From Candidatus Woesearchaeota archaeon (GTDB lineage Archaea; Nanobdellota; Nanobdellia; SCGC-AAA011-G17; GW2011-AR18), in assembly GCA_018302545.1 (NCBI GenBank), contig JAGVZM010000023.1:1-64000 (forward strand): a stretch of DNA of 64,000 nt, read 5' to 3'. Positions 40,514 through 50,006 of the stretch are shown here, in pieces. Position 1 is the stretch's first letter. Every line of letters starts with the position of its first letter. A program made the position numbers and the translations under genes. A model generated the notes under the pieces. It made no database searches, was not told the origin of the DNA, and saw only the letters and a list, made by a program, of their open reading frames with translations.

Positions 40514-41248
40514 ATGAGAAATTCGATCTTGATTGCAAATTTAGCTAGTTTTTGCATAGCTTGTCCTGACAGTGTTGAACTATCTAAAATCCAAAATAAT
40601 CCAGATAGTACTGTTGTGAATCCAAGACCTTACTCTCTTGATGCAAAATCTGATTTGAGTGATGTTAAGTATGATCCTTCTGTGGGTTTAGATGCAGGAT
40701 ATGTAGAAAGGCCTGATAGTGGACATAAAGAGATTTGTGGAGTTTATTCTGAAGCACCTAGAGGAGAATGTGAAATTGATCTTGAATGGTTTGTGAATTT
40801 TCAGGAACCTTTTTCTAGAAGATTCTATGATGAAACATTACCTTGTATTGAGATTAATTATAAACCTAGAATAGCTAAGAGAGTTAGACATTTTCAACTT
40901 GATTTTTTTCCAAGAGGCCAAAAGGCAGCTGAAGCTAGTGAATGTGCAAGAGATCAAGGAATGTTCTGGGATTACGCAACTCTTTTATTTGCAAACCAAG
41001 GAGCTTTAGATGATTTAAGCTTAAAGCAATATGCTCTGTCTTTAGGATTGGATACTAGACTATTTAATTCTTGTTTAGATAGTGGTATCAAAACTTCTAT
41101 ATTTAATACAGATAATCAAGATGGTATTAATAGGGGTGTTCAAGGAATACCTACCTTTTTCATTTCAGGAAATGGAATGACAAAAACAATTGAGGGTGCC
41201 CAACCTTATAATGAATTTGCAAAAGCTTTAAATGAGGTTTGTGATTAA
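40514..41248 (+). CDS. DsbA-like thioredoxin-fold protein lacking the CxxC
   Basis: VNFQEPFSRRFYDETLP aligns to the FQCPFCKRFY position; AAEASECARDQGMFWDY; GVQGIPTFFISG. Confidence 0.8.
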   Translation: MRNSILIANLASFCIACPDSVELSKIQNNPDSTVVNPRPYSLDAKSDLSDVKYDPSVGLDAGYVERPDSGHKEICGVYSEAPRGECEIDLEWFVNFQEPFSRRFYDETLPCIEINYKPRIAKRVRHFQLDFFPRGQKAAEASECARDQGMFWDYATLLFANQGALDDLSLKQYALSLGLDTRLFNSCLDSGIKTSIFNTDNQDGINRGVQGIPTFFISGNGMTKTIEGAQPYNEFAKALNEVCD

Positions 41249-41300
41249 TTTAAATTATCTCTTAGTTAGATTTAAGAAGTTTGTTGTTTATTTAGTTCTT

Positions 41301-41504
41301 ATGAAAAATAGAACTTTATTTTTAGGTGCTATTGGTGGTTTAGCTGCTTTAGTTATTGGATGTGGAGAAACTGATAATGATAAAGTTGTTCCTGACGGAG
41401 GAATAATTTATATTGTTCCAAACATTTCTGTTCCAGAACCATTACCCTATCTTCCTAATGTTGAAGATAGTCCAGATGACAATAATGATCTTGCATGCAA
41501 TTAA
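41301..41504 (+). CDS. small lipoprotein (ORF track starts upstream at 41232)
   Basis: MKNRTLFLGAIGGLAALVIGCGE lipobox. Confidence 0.65.
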   Translation: MKNRTLFLGAIGGLAALVIGCGETDNDKVVPDGGIIYIVPNISVPEPLPYLPNVEDSPDDNNDLACN

Positions 41505-41845
41505 GCTCTTCCGAAATCATCTTCTATTCTTACTATGTCTTTTTCATTAAAATTTCCTGTTGCAATTTCTAAAACATTTACTTCTTTATCTAAAGCTTCA
41601 ATTCTATGATTTATTTTTTTCTCTATTTTTATTTCATCTCCTTTTTTTACTTTAATTGTTTTATTTCCAATAGTTACTTTTGCTGGATTATCTAGAAATT
41701 TCCAGAATTCTATTCTTCCTTTGTGATATTGCAAAGAAAATCTTTTTTTTGGTTTAATTGTTAGAATTTTAACTGTTGATTTTTCGTTAAAGGTGAATTC
41801 TTCAAAACCACCCCAAGGTCTCTTTTCTTTTATTGATTTTTTCAT
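41501..41845 (-). CDS. cupin, mannose-6-phosphate isomerase type II-like
   Basis: KRPWGGFEEFTFNEKSTVKILTIKPKKRFSLQYHKGRIEFW. Confidence 0.88.
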   Translation of the reverse strand: MKKSIKEKRPWGGFEEFTFNEKSTVKILTIKPKKRFSLQYHKGRIEFWKFLDNPAKVTIGNKTIKVKKGDEIKIEKKINHRIEALDKEVNVLEIATGNFNEKDIVRIEDDFGRA

Positions 41846-41886
41846 TAGTTAATTTTGGATTATAGTTTTTATATTATTTTTGGTTT

Positions 41887-42966
41887 TTAGATATTATTTG
41901 ATTCTTTAAACATTTGTTCTAGTTCGTTGGTTTCTATAAAAATTATCTTAACTTTATTTAGGTACGGTAAATCTTTACATATTAAATTCCTTATTTTTTC
42001 TGAATTATAACCTATTGCTCCTGTAAATATTAATAAGTCCAAATCACCTAAAATAGAGTAATAAGATCCAATGTACTTTTTTATTTCATAAACAAATTTG
42101 TCTATAGCTAACTTTGAACTTTTAAAATTTGAATTTTTTATTAAATCTTTTAAACTAGAACTATATTGAGATAATCCAAGAAGACCGGATTCTTGATTAA
42201 TTAGAATATCTAACTTATTGGGGTTTGAAGAAATGTTTTTTAGTAGATATATTATTATAGAAGGATCTAAGTTTCCAGATCTTGATCCCATAGGAATTCC
42301 TTCTAGTGGTGTAAATCCCATAGAGGTGTCTATGCTTTTTCCATTTTTAATTGCGGTAATACTAGATCCTCCTCCTAAATGACAGATTATTATCTTATCT
42401 GGAAGCTTTCCCTTTATCTTTTCTAAAACTGACTTTATAGAAATTCCATGATAACCATACCTATATATTTGCAAATAATCAGAATGATTTTTTGGAATAG
42501 CATAGTATTTTGCGACATCTGGAAGCGTAGAATGAAATGCGCTATCTGAAATTGCAATTAATTTTGTTCTTGGAAATTCTTTTTTTAATAATTTTATTTC
42601 TTCTAGGGTTGGACTTATATGTAATGGGGCCATTGATTTAGCTATTTTTAATTTTGAAATAAATTCTTTGTCTATTAACCTATTTTTTTGGAAATAAATT
42701 CCAGGAGAAACAATCCTTATTACTATCTTATTTATTTCGTCTTTAGATTTTATTAAATTGCTATTTACTAAAAAGTTTATTATAAAATTTATAGAATATT
42801 TATACTCTTTTGAATTTATTTTTAATTTAGTAGTCTGTTTTGATTTATAATATCCAGTTAGGTCATTATTTAATGTTATAGTACATAGCATTTTATCTGA
42901 GTAAAGTGCATATTTTTTAGAGGTGCTACCTATGTTTATAATTAAGACTCTTCCTTCCATTTCCAA
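41887..42966 (-). CDS. ackA: acetate kinase
   Basis: INIGSTSKKYAL, YGYHGISIKSVL, HLGGGSSITAIKNGKSIDTSMGFTPLEGIPMGSRSGNLDPSI. Confidence 0.92.
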   Translation of the reverse strand: MEMEGRVLIINIGSTSKKYALYSDKMLCTITLNNDLTGYYKSKQTTKLKINSKEYKYSINFIINFLVNSNLIKSKDEINKIVIRIVSPGIYFQKNRLIDKEFISKLKIAKSMAPLHISPTLEEIKLLKKEFPRTKLIAISDSAFHSTLPDVAKYYAIPKNHSDYLQIYRYGYHGISIKSVLEKIKGKLPDKIIICHLGGGSSITAIKNGKSIDTSMGFTPLEGIPMGSRSGNLDPSIIIYLLKNISSNPNKLDILINQESGLLGLSQYSSSLKDLIKNSNFKSSKLAIDKFVYEIKKYIGSYYSILGDLDLLIFTGAIGYNSEKIRNLICKDLPYLNKVKIIFIETNELEQMFKESNNI

Positions 42967-45263
42967 TACTTTATTTCTAGAGGATCATCTCCATATTGTT
43001 TAATATAAATACAATGGTCCCTTAATTTTTTCTTATAATTATTTATTAATTTAGATGCTTTTTGTTTAGGAATTATTTTTCTATCTGATAATATCTCTAA
43101 AGTTTCAATAGCTAAGTGATATCTAGAAGTTTTATTTCTAACATGCATATCAAATGGAGTTGTAGTAGAGCCATTTTCTGTATAACCATGGACTTTGAAT
43201 CTTTCTGTATTTTTTTGAGACATTAAAATTGCCTTTAAGTCTGATGGATAACCATGGTAATTAAATATTACTGGCTTGTCTTTAGTAAAGTACTCATTGA
43301 AGTTTAAAGGAATTCTGCATTTTTCATTTCCTATTCCTATGGCAGTTAACTCTAGAATGTTTATAAATCTTATTTTAATTTCTGGACAGTCATTTTTTAT
43401 TATTTCAATTCCTGCTATTGATTCTTTTGTCAAATAATCTCCTATTGCTGCAAATACAATATCTGGATTTTTATCTGAAACAAAATCCCAGATCATTAAT
43501 CCTGTTTGAATTTCTTTTTCTGCTAGATCCGGTGTCAACCATCTTGGTTCCACAGTTTTTCCAGCTACAATAACATTAATTAAGTTTTTAGATTTTAAGC
43601 ATTTTTTTAATACTATTAAAGTTGAATTACCATCTGGAGGGAAATATACTCTAGATAAGCAATTTTCTTTTTCTAACATACCACTAATAAATTTAGGATT
43701 TTGATGTGAGAAACCATTATGTTCTTGTCTCCAACCTGAAGATGTTAATATAAAATTAAGTGATGAAACAGGTAGTCTCCAATCAAATTCTTCTGAAGCT
43801 TTTAAGAATTTCTCATATTGATCTACCATACTACTCACAATTTCTATAAATGCTTCATATGATGCAAATATACAATGCCTTCCTGTTAATATATAACCTT
43901 GGGCTAAACCTTGTAATGTATGTTCTGATAACATTTCCATCACTTTGCCATTTGAAGAAAGGTCTTTGTCCCATTTTTCTATAATTCTATTAAAAGCTCT
44001 TGAAGTTGTTTTAAATACTTCATCTAACTTATTTGAATAAGTTTCATCTGGAGACATTAATCTAAAATTATTTTTATTTAATTTGAAAACTTCATTTAAA
44101 AAAGCTCCTGCTCTTCTCATACTACTAGAACCTATTGTTCCTGGTATTTTTGAATCTTCTGAGAATTTTTTTACATCTGGAAGTTTTAGTTCTTTTAAAA
44201 TTTTACCTCCAAATGCATGTTTGTTATTTCCAATTGTGTATTCTGGTATTAAATATTTGATGTTTTGATTAAATCCTTTTTTTGGATCGAAGAGTTCATT
44301 AAAATTATAAGATCTTAACCACTTTTCTAATTCTTCTAATTCTTCTAAGTTATTTTTTGCTTTTTTTGCTATAACTTGGTGAGATAAACAGTTTCCCTCT
44401 AACTTTTCTCCATGCAACTCTTTAATTCCTGTCCATCCTTTAGGAGTTCTTAGGATAATCATAGGATATCTTGGAGATTGCATTGCTTTTGATTTTATTT
44501 TTCTTATTTTTTTATAGCAATATTCTAGAGTTTTAATCATTTTAGAATAAATATTTGGTAGCTCAACTATTATAGGTTCATAACCATAACCATAAAATAA
44601 CGATTTTAATTCTTTATCAGTCATCCTTCCAAATATAGTTGGACCTGAAATTTTATAACCATTTAAATGTAGAATAGGCAAAACAACTCCATCTGTTTTT
44701 GGGTTTATGAACTTATTTAAGTGCCAAGCTGTGGCTGTTGCTCCTGTCTCTGCTTCTCCATCACCAACTAAACAGGCTACAATTAAATCTGGATTATCTA
44801 AAATTGCTCCATAAGAAGTTGATAAAGAATACCCTAATTCTCCTCCTTCCAAAATAACTCCTGGAGTTCCTGGATTACTGTGGCTAGGAAAACCATAAGG
44901 CCAAGAGAAATTTTTTGAGATGTATTCTAATCCTGCTTCGTCTTGTGTTGCCTTTGGATAATATTTTTTTAAAGTTCCTTCTATAAATAAGTTAGATTGT
45001 AAAGCTGGGAAACCATGACCTGGGCCTAGAACAAATAATAAGTTTAAACCATATTTTTTTACCAAGTAATTTAAGTTAGCATAAACAAAATTAATTCCTG
45101 GGCATGTACCCCAATGACCTAAAAGTCTTGGTTTAATATCTTTAGGAGCTAATCTTTCTTTTAATAAATAGTTGTCTTGTAGATAAATTTGTATTGCAGA
45201 TATGTAATTTGATGCTCTAACATATTCTTTAATAGAATTTATTACACCACCTCTATTTAACAT
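42942..45263 (-). CDS. phosphoketolase
   Basis: RLLGHWGTCPGINFVYANLN, GPGHGFPALQSNLFIEGT, LVGDGEAETGATATAWH, FNYHGYPSDL. Confidence 0.93.
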   Translation of the reverse strand: MLNRGGVINSIKEYVRASNYISAIQIYLQDNYLLKERLAPKDIKPRLLGHWGTCPGINFVYANLNYLVKKYGLNLLFVLGPGHGFPALQSNLFIEGTLKKYYPKATQDEAGLEYISKNFSWPYGFPSHSNPGTPGVILEGGELGYSLSTSYGAILDNPDLIVACLVGDGEAETGATATAWHLNKFINPKTDGVVLPILHLNGYKISGPTIFGRMTDKELKSLFYGYGYEPIIVELPNIYSKMIKTLEYCYKKIRKIKSKAMQSPRYPMIILRTPKGWTGIKELHGEKLEGNCLSHQVIAKKAKNNLEELEELEKWLRSYNFNELFDPKKGFNQNIKYLIPEYTIGNNKHAFGGKILKELKLPDVKKFSEDSKIPGTIGSSSMRRAGAFLNEVFKLNKNNFRLMSPDETYSNKLDEVFKTTSRAFNRIIEKWDKDLSSNGKVMEMLSEHTLQGLAQGYILTGRHCIFASYEAFIEIVSSMVDQYEKFLKASEEFDWRLPVSSLNFILTSSGWRQEHNGFSHQNPKFISGMLEKENCLSRVYFPPDGNSTLIVLKKCLKSKNLINVIVAGKTVEPRWLTPDLAEKEIQTGLMIWDFVSDKNPDIVFAAIGDYLTKESIAGIEIIKNDCPEIKIRFINILELTAIGIGNEKCRIPLNFNEYFTKDKPVIFNYHGYPSDLKAILMSQKNTERFKVHGYTENGSTTTPFDMHVRNKTSRYHLAIETLEILSDRKIIPKQKASKLINNYKKKLRDHCIYIKQYGDDPLEIKYWKWKEES

Positions 45264-45396
45264 ATATTTGATTATGCATCTTGTTATATTAAGTTAACTC
45301 TTTTGTTTTATAGATCTTATTATTTCATAAAAACTAACTTAAAATTTCATATTTTTAAGAATAGATTTTTATACTTATATTAAAATTATATCATAA

Positions 45397-46482
45397 ATGA
45401 AAAAAATTCTTATTCTAGGAGGTTATGGTGGTGTAGGTAAAAAAATAGTTGAATTATTATTTAAATATACAAAAACTAAGATCATTGTAGCTGGAAGAAG
45501 ACTAGAAAGAGCTGAAGAATTTGCAAATAAATTCAACAGCAAGAGAGTAGAATCTGTTTATTTAGATACAAGTAATGCAAATAGTTTGGAAAAAGCATTT
45601 AAAAATATAGATTTAATAGTAGTTTGTACTACCTCTCCAGAAGATATATTAAATATAGCTAGAATTGCAATAAAACTTAAAGTTGATTATTTAGACATAC
45701 AATTTGAACCAAATGTTTATTATGGTTTAAAAAGTATAGAAAAAGAAATCAATAAATCTAATAAATTGTTCATAACTCAAGCAGGTTTTCATCCTGGTTT
45801 GCCTGCAGTATTCATAAGAGAAGGAGCTAAATATTTTGATGAATATAAAAAAGCAAATATTTTTATGACTATGAATTCTAGATTTGAAAAGCCTGAATCT
45901 ACTATAGATTTAGTAAACTCTGTTAGGAATTTTAATTCTCATATTTTAAAAGAGGGAATTTGGAGAGATGGAACTTATAAAGATGTTTTAAATGTGGATT
46001 TTGAAGGTGAAGTGGGTGATAAAAAGTGTTATCCTATAGATATGGAAGAGATTAGATTAACTGCTGAAAACTATAAATTAACTGAATCTGGAGTTTATGT
46101 CTCTGGTTTTAATTGGTTTATTGATAATTTAGTGTTTCCCTTGATAATTATAAGCCATAAAATCAAGAAGAATAGTCTAACTAAGTTTTTCTCTTGGTTA
46201 ATCTATTTTGGGGTTAATAATTTTTCAAAACCTGAAAATTATGTTAGATTTATGCTGAAAGCTAATGGTAAAAAAAATAGGAAAGGTGTTAATTTGATAA
46301 TTAGATCTTGGCATAATGATCCTTTTTTATTTACAGCAATACCTGTAGTTGCTTGTATAAAACAATATCTTAATAATAATTTAGCTGCTAAAGGATTACA
46401 TATGATGGGGCATGTAGTTGATACTTCAATTTTATTTGAAGATATGAAAAAAATGGGAATAAAAATTGAGATCAAATTCTAA
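45397..46482 (+). CDS. saccharopine dehydrogenase-like NAD(P)-binding protein
   Basis: ILGGYGGVGKKIVELL...VAGRRLERAEEFA. Confidence 0.82.
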   Translation: MKKILILGGYGGVGKKIVELLFKYTKTKIIVAGRRLERAEEFANKFNSKRVESVYLDTSNANSLEKAFKNIDLIVVCTTSPEDILNIARIAIKLKVDYLDIQFEPNVYYGLKSIEKEINKSNKLFITQAGFHPGLPAVFIREGAKYFDEYKKANIFMTMNSRFEKPESTIDLVNSVRNFNSHILKEGIWRDGTYKDVLNVDFEGEVGDKKCYPIDMEEIRLTAENYKLTESGVYVSGFNWFIDNLVFPLIIISHKIKKNSLTKFFSWLIYFGVNNFSKPENYVRFMLKANGKKNRKGVNLIIRSWHNDPFLFTAIPVVACIKQYLNNNLAAKGLHMMGHVVDTSILFEDMKKMGIKIEIKF

Positions 46483-47597
46483 GAATTTTTACCTATTGCC
46501 TCCTTTATATTTGAATAATGATCGTTTTTTAACAAGGTTGCTAATCCTTGGTTTATTTCTGAGATTAATTGCGGGCCTTCATAGATCATTCCTGTAATCA
46601 ATTGTAATAAAGATGCTCCTGCTTTTATTTTTTTGTAAGCATCTTCTGCAGAAAATATTCCGCCGCATCCAATTATTATTAATTTTCCTTTGGTTTTATT
46701 GTAAATATAAGAAATTAATTCATTTGATAGGTCTTCAAGTACTTTTCCACTTAAACCTCCTTTTTCTGGAATATTTTTTTCTATTATTTTTTTATTATCC
46801 CTATTTTTAGTTAAATTTGATGCAATTAAACCTTTAATATTATATCTAAAGGATAAATCTATTATATCATCAACTTGTTTTTTTGTCAAATCTGGAGATA
46901 ATTTTAGGAATATTGGTTTGTTTGGTTTTAACTTTTTTATTTCTTTTAATAATTTATTTAATCTTTCTTTTGTATTAAATGGCTGTCCACCAAAAGCATT
47001 TGGGCAACTAATGTTAATAATTATATAACTGCCAATATCCAGAAATTTTTTGTATACTTTAATATAGTCTTTAATTCCTGCTTCTACTGTTACTGTTTTT
47101 TTATCATTTGTTTTTGCAATACTTATCCCTACAGGGATCTTAAATTTTAATTTTCTTGTTCTCTTTGATATTTCTTCAGAACCATTATTTTTTAATCCAT
47201 AATAAACAAGTAATGATTTTGATTTTGGCAAACGCCATAGTCTTGGTTTTGGATTTCCTTTACAACTATTTCCTGTTATTGAACCAACTTCCATGAAACC
47301 GAATGAAACTTCATTTAGTATCTGAGTTAATTGTCCATTTTTATCAAATCCTGCTGCTAAACCTACAGGATTTTGGAATTTTATTCCTAAAATATTTTGT
47401 TCTAATTTTTTATTTTTATAATTAAATAATAAAGAAGTTAGTTTTTTTATTGTTTTATAATTTGATAAAAATTCAGCAAATTTTATCATATGATCGTGAA
47501 CTATTTCTGGATCTATTTGAAATAATATTGGTTTTATTAAATTTTTATAAAAGAACCTTATAACCTTATTTCTTATTTTTATTAATGATTCGTACAT
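46479..47597 (-). CDS. pyrD: dihydroorotate dehydrogenase (class 2-like)
   Basis: GIKFQNPVGLAAGFDKNG, VEVGSITG-like MEVGSITG, INISCPNAFGGQPF, IIGCGGIFSAEDAYKKIKAGASLLQLITG. Confidence 0.9.
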   Translation of the reverse strand: MYESLIKIRNKVIRFFYKNLIKPILFQIDPEIVHDHMIKFAEFLSNYKTIKKLTSLLFNYKNKKLEQNILGIKFQNPVGLAAGFDKNGQLTQILNEVSFGFMEVGSITGNSCKGNPKPRLWRLPKSKSLLVYYGLKNNGSEEISKRTRKLKFKIPVGISIAKTNDKKTVTVEAGIKDYIKVYKKFLDIGSYIIINISCPNAFGGQPFNTKERLNKLLKEIKKLKPNKPIFLKLSPDLTKKQVDDIIDLSFRYNIKGLIASNLTKNRDNKKIIEKNIPEKGGLSGKVLEDLSNELISYIYNKTKGKLIIIGCGGIFSAEDAYKKIKAGASLLQLITGMIYEGPQLISEINQGLATLLKNDHYSNIKEAIGKNS

Positions 47598-47648
47598 TCC
47601 CTTTTAGTGGTTTAATTTTGCTTATAATGTTTATGAATATTAAATTAT

Positions 47649-48848
47649 TTAATAGGCCATATTATATCTTTTTCTTTGGAAATTATTATTCTGAGGCTTT
47701 CTTTGTTGCCTTTTATTATCCATAACAGCAAATACTTTTTCTATATGGGGTTTCTTAATACTTTCAATGTTTAATTCCCTATTTTCTTGTAGAATTTTTG
47801 AGAAATTTTCGTGGTCATATTCACAAATTAAATTTACAACTATTCCTTCATTTCCTGCTCTTGCAGTTCTTCCTATTCTATGAATGTATTCCTTTGAATC
47901 TTTTGGAGCTTCATAATTATATACATGGGAAACATTGTTAATATGTAATCCTCTTGAAGCAACATCTGTGCAGACTAATACAGAACATTTGTTACTGTTG
48001 AACAATTTCATTGTGTTACTTCTTTTATTTTGAGATAATCCTCCATGAATTGCTATTGCGTTTATTCCATTATGTTTTAGATTTTTTTCTAAAAAATCAG
48101 TATTTCTTCTAGTATTACAAAATACCATTACCAATCCTTTCTTTTCTTTTTTTAATAAATGTATTAATAAAGACAATTTTAAGTTTTTTTGTATATCATA
48201 ATAGACTTGTTTAAGTTTAGCAGGGTCCACGTGTTTTACGGTTGATATTTCTTCAGGATTATTCATGTACTTTTTAGCTAAAATTTTTATAGTAGATGGC
48301 ATAGTGGCTGAGAAAAATAAAGTTTGTCTTTCTTTAGGACAATTTTGAATTATCTTCTCTACATCATCTATAAATCCCATATCAAGCATTCTATCAGCTT
48401 CATCTAAAACTAGTAATTTTACTTTTGATAGATCTATGGTTTTTTGATTAATGTGATCTAATAATCTTCCAGGAGTTGCTACTATAACTTCTGAAGAATT
48501 TATTATTCTTGCTTGCCTATCAAAAGAAACTCCTCCATAAATTGCTATAATATTCCTAACTTTTCTAATATAGAATTTGCTTAAATTATCTGTTACTTGA
48601 ACAGCTAATTCTCTAGTAGGTGTTAATATTAAAGCTTGAATTCCTTTTCCAGGGATTATTATCTCTAGTAAATTAGAACCAAAAGCTAAAGTTTTTCCAG
48701 AACCTGTTGCTGATTGGCCAATTATGTCTCTTCCTTTTAAAATTAAAGGTATGGTCTTTTCTTGAATGTCAGTAGGAGTCTTAATATTCATACTCTCTAA
48801 CTTTTCAAATAGTTCTCTATTTATTTTTAAATCTTTGAATGTTTTCAT
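47649..48848 (-). CDS. DEAD-box RNA helicase
   Basis: SATGSGKTLAF, PTRELAVQV, DEADRMLDMGF, FSATMP, HRIGRTARAG. Confidence 0.95.
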   Translation of the reverse strand: MKTFKDLKINRELFEKLESMNIKTPTDIQEKTIPLILKGRDIIGQSATGSGKTLAFGSNLLEIIIPGKGIQALILTPTRELAVQVTDNLSKFYIRKVRNIIAIYGGVSFDRQARIINSSEVIVATPGRLLDHINQKTIDLSKVKLLVLDEADRMLDMGFIDDVEKIIQNCPKERQTLFFSATMPSTIKILAKKYMNNPEEISTVKHVDPAKLKQVYYDIQKNLKLSLLIHLLKKEKKGLVMVFCNTRRNTDFLEKNLKHNGINAIAIHGGLSQNKRSNTMKLFNSNKCSVLVCTDVASRGLHINNVSHVYNYEAPKDSKEYIHRIGRTARAGNEGIVVNLICEYDHENFSKILQENRELNIESIKKPHIEKVFAVMDNKRQQRKPQNNNFQRKRYNMAY

Positions 48849-48990
48849 TTTTTCACTATGTTAGTATTTTTTATAGAAAAAGCGAAATGCTTGTAATTAA
48901 GCAAGTGTTTTTCATAAATACCAAACTCTTGTTATATAATGGAAATTTTGGATCTTTTTAAATGTTTGTATTTTAAAAAATGGTTGCGAG

Positions 48991-49186
48991 CTAAACTGTT
49001 GCTAATAGTTGCTTTCCTCTTTTGTATATAATTGTGCATAAGTTTTCATACATGTTATGGGTCTTTATTATATTTAAGGTCAACATTGCTGCTTGAATTG
49101 GATTAATTAGAGGAGTTCTTGGAATTTTTCTACGAATTCTTTAGCATTGTTTTGAGGCACCATTCGAATTTGTTTTTAGAATGCAT
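48991..49186 (-). pseudogene. remnant of a HEPN-like gene partner of the adjacent nucleotidyltransferase
   Basis: ATG overlapping the NTase 3' end starts MHSKNKFEWCLKTMLKNS*, followed in another frame by RKIPRTPLINPIQAAMLTLNIIKTHNMYENLCTIIYKRGKQLLATV*. Confidence 0.4.
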
Positions 49187-49796
49187 TTTTAATTATTTTT
49201 ACAAATATTTCTCCTCCTTTTAAGATTATTCCATTTTTAATAATATCAACTATAGCTTTATTTTTATTTTTGATATTTTTTATTAAATCTTCTTCCAATA
49301 TTATTAGGGGGTTAACTTTTTTGGTTCTTATTGTTGATAGGTCTAAGCAGAATTTGGTTATTTCTTGCATTTCTTTTTTGTTTTTTATTAAGAATAATAC
49401 ATCTATGTCTTTGGCCTGTTCTTCTTTTATTAGAATAGAACCGAAAATGATGATGCATTTTGCATTGTATTTTTCTAAATCTTGAGCATAAATTTTTGCT
49501 GTTTTATTTCCTTTTACTAATTTGTTTCTTTGTTCAATTAAAATAAGTTCCAATAGTTTTACTGCTTCTTGATTATCTAAATTAAGAGTGTAATAAATTG
49601 CATTTCCAAGCACTTTTGCGTTAACGATACTTCTTTCTTCTAGATCTTTAAGGATCTTATGAGTGCTTCCTACGCTTAGTTTTAAATTTCTAGCGATCTG
49701 ATTAATATTATAAAGCTCTTTTTCTCTTAAAAGCAAGTTCAATATTTTTGATGTGTTTTTGCTGATCATATTCATTAAAAGTGAATAATTATTCAA
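49176..49796 (-). CDS. wHTH fused to minimal nucleotidyltransferase
   Basis: INQIARNLKLSVGSTHKILKDLEE; CIIIFGSILIKEEQAKDIDVLFLI; start probably at 49769 or 49775 rather than the TTG at 49796. Confidence 0.85.
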   Translation of the reverse strand: MNNYSLLMNMISKNTSKILNLLLREKELYNINQIARNLKLSVGSTHKILKDLEERSIVNAKVLGNAIYYTLNLDNQEAVKLLELILIEQRNKLVKGNKTAKIYAQDLEKYNAKCIIIFGSILIKEEQAKDIDVLFLIKNKKEMQEITKFCLDLSTIRTKKVNPLIILEEDLIKNIKNKNKAIVDIIKNGIILKGGEIFVKIIKNAF

Positions 49797-49807
49797 TAAT
49801 AATGAAT
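49770..49807. promoter_or_regulatory. 38-bp bipartite palindrome ATTCATTA-N4-TGAATAATTATTCA-N4-TAATGAAT
   Basis: Both inverted repeats share one centre (49788.5) at the NTase start. Confidence 0.7.
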
Positions 49808-50006
49808 GATATATAAAGCTTTCTATAGATCACCTTTTTTTGCTTAGAGAAATTTCTTTGTTTGACGTGACTTATGAATCATTCCATTTTTTCTTAGTAG
49901 ACTTTGATGAAACTTACTCACACCTTTTATCAGTATTTTGTGGTTTTATGCAAAACGTGTAAGAAAATTTATACCACTAAAAAAACAATTCACTTAATTT
50001 AGGTGC

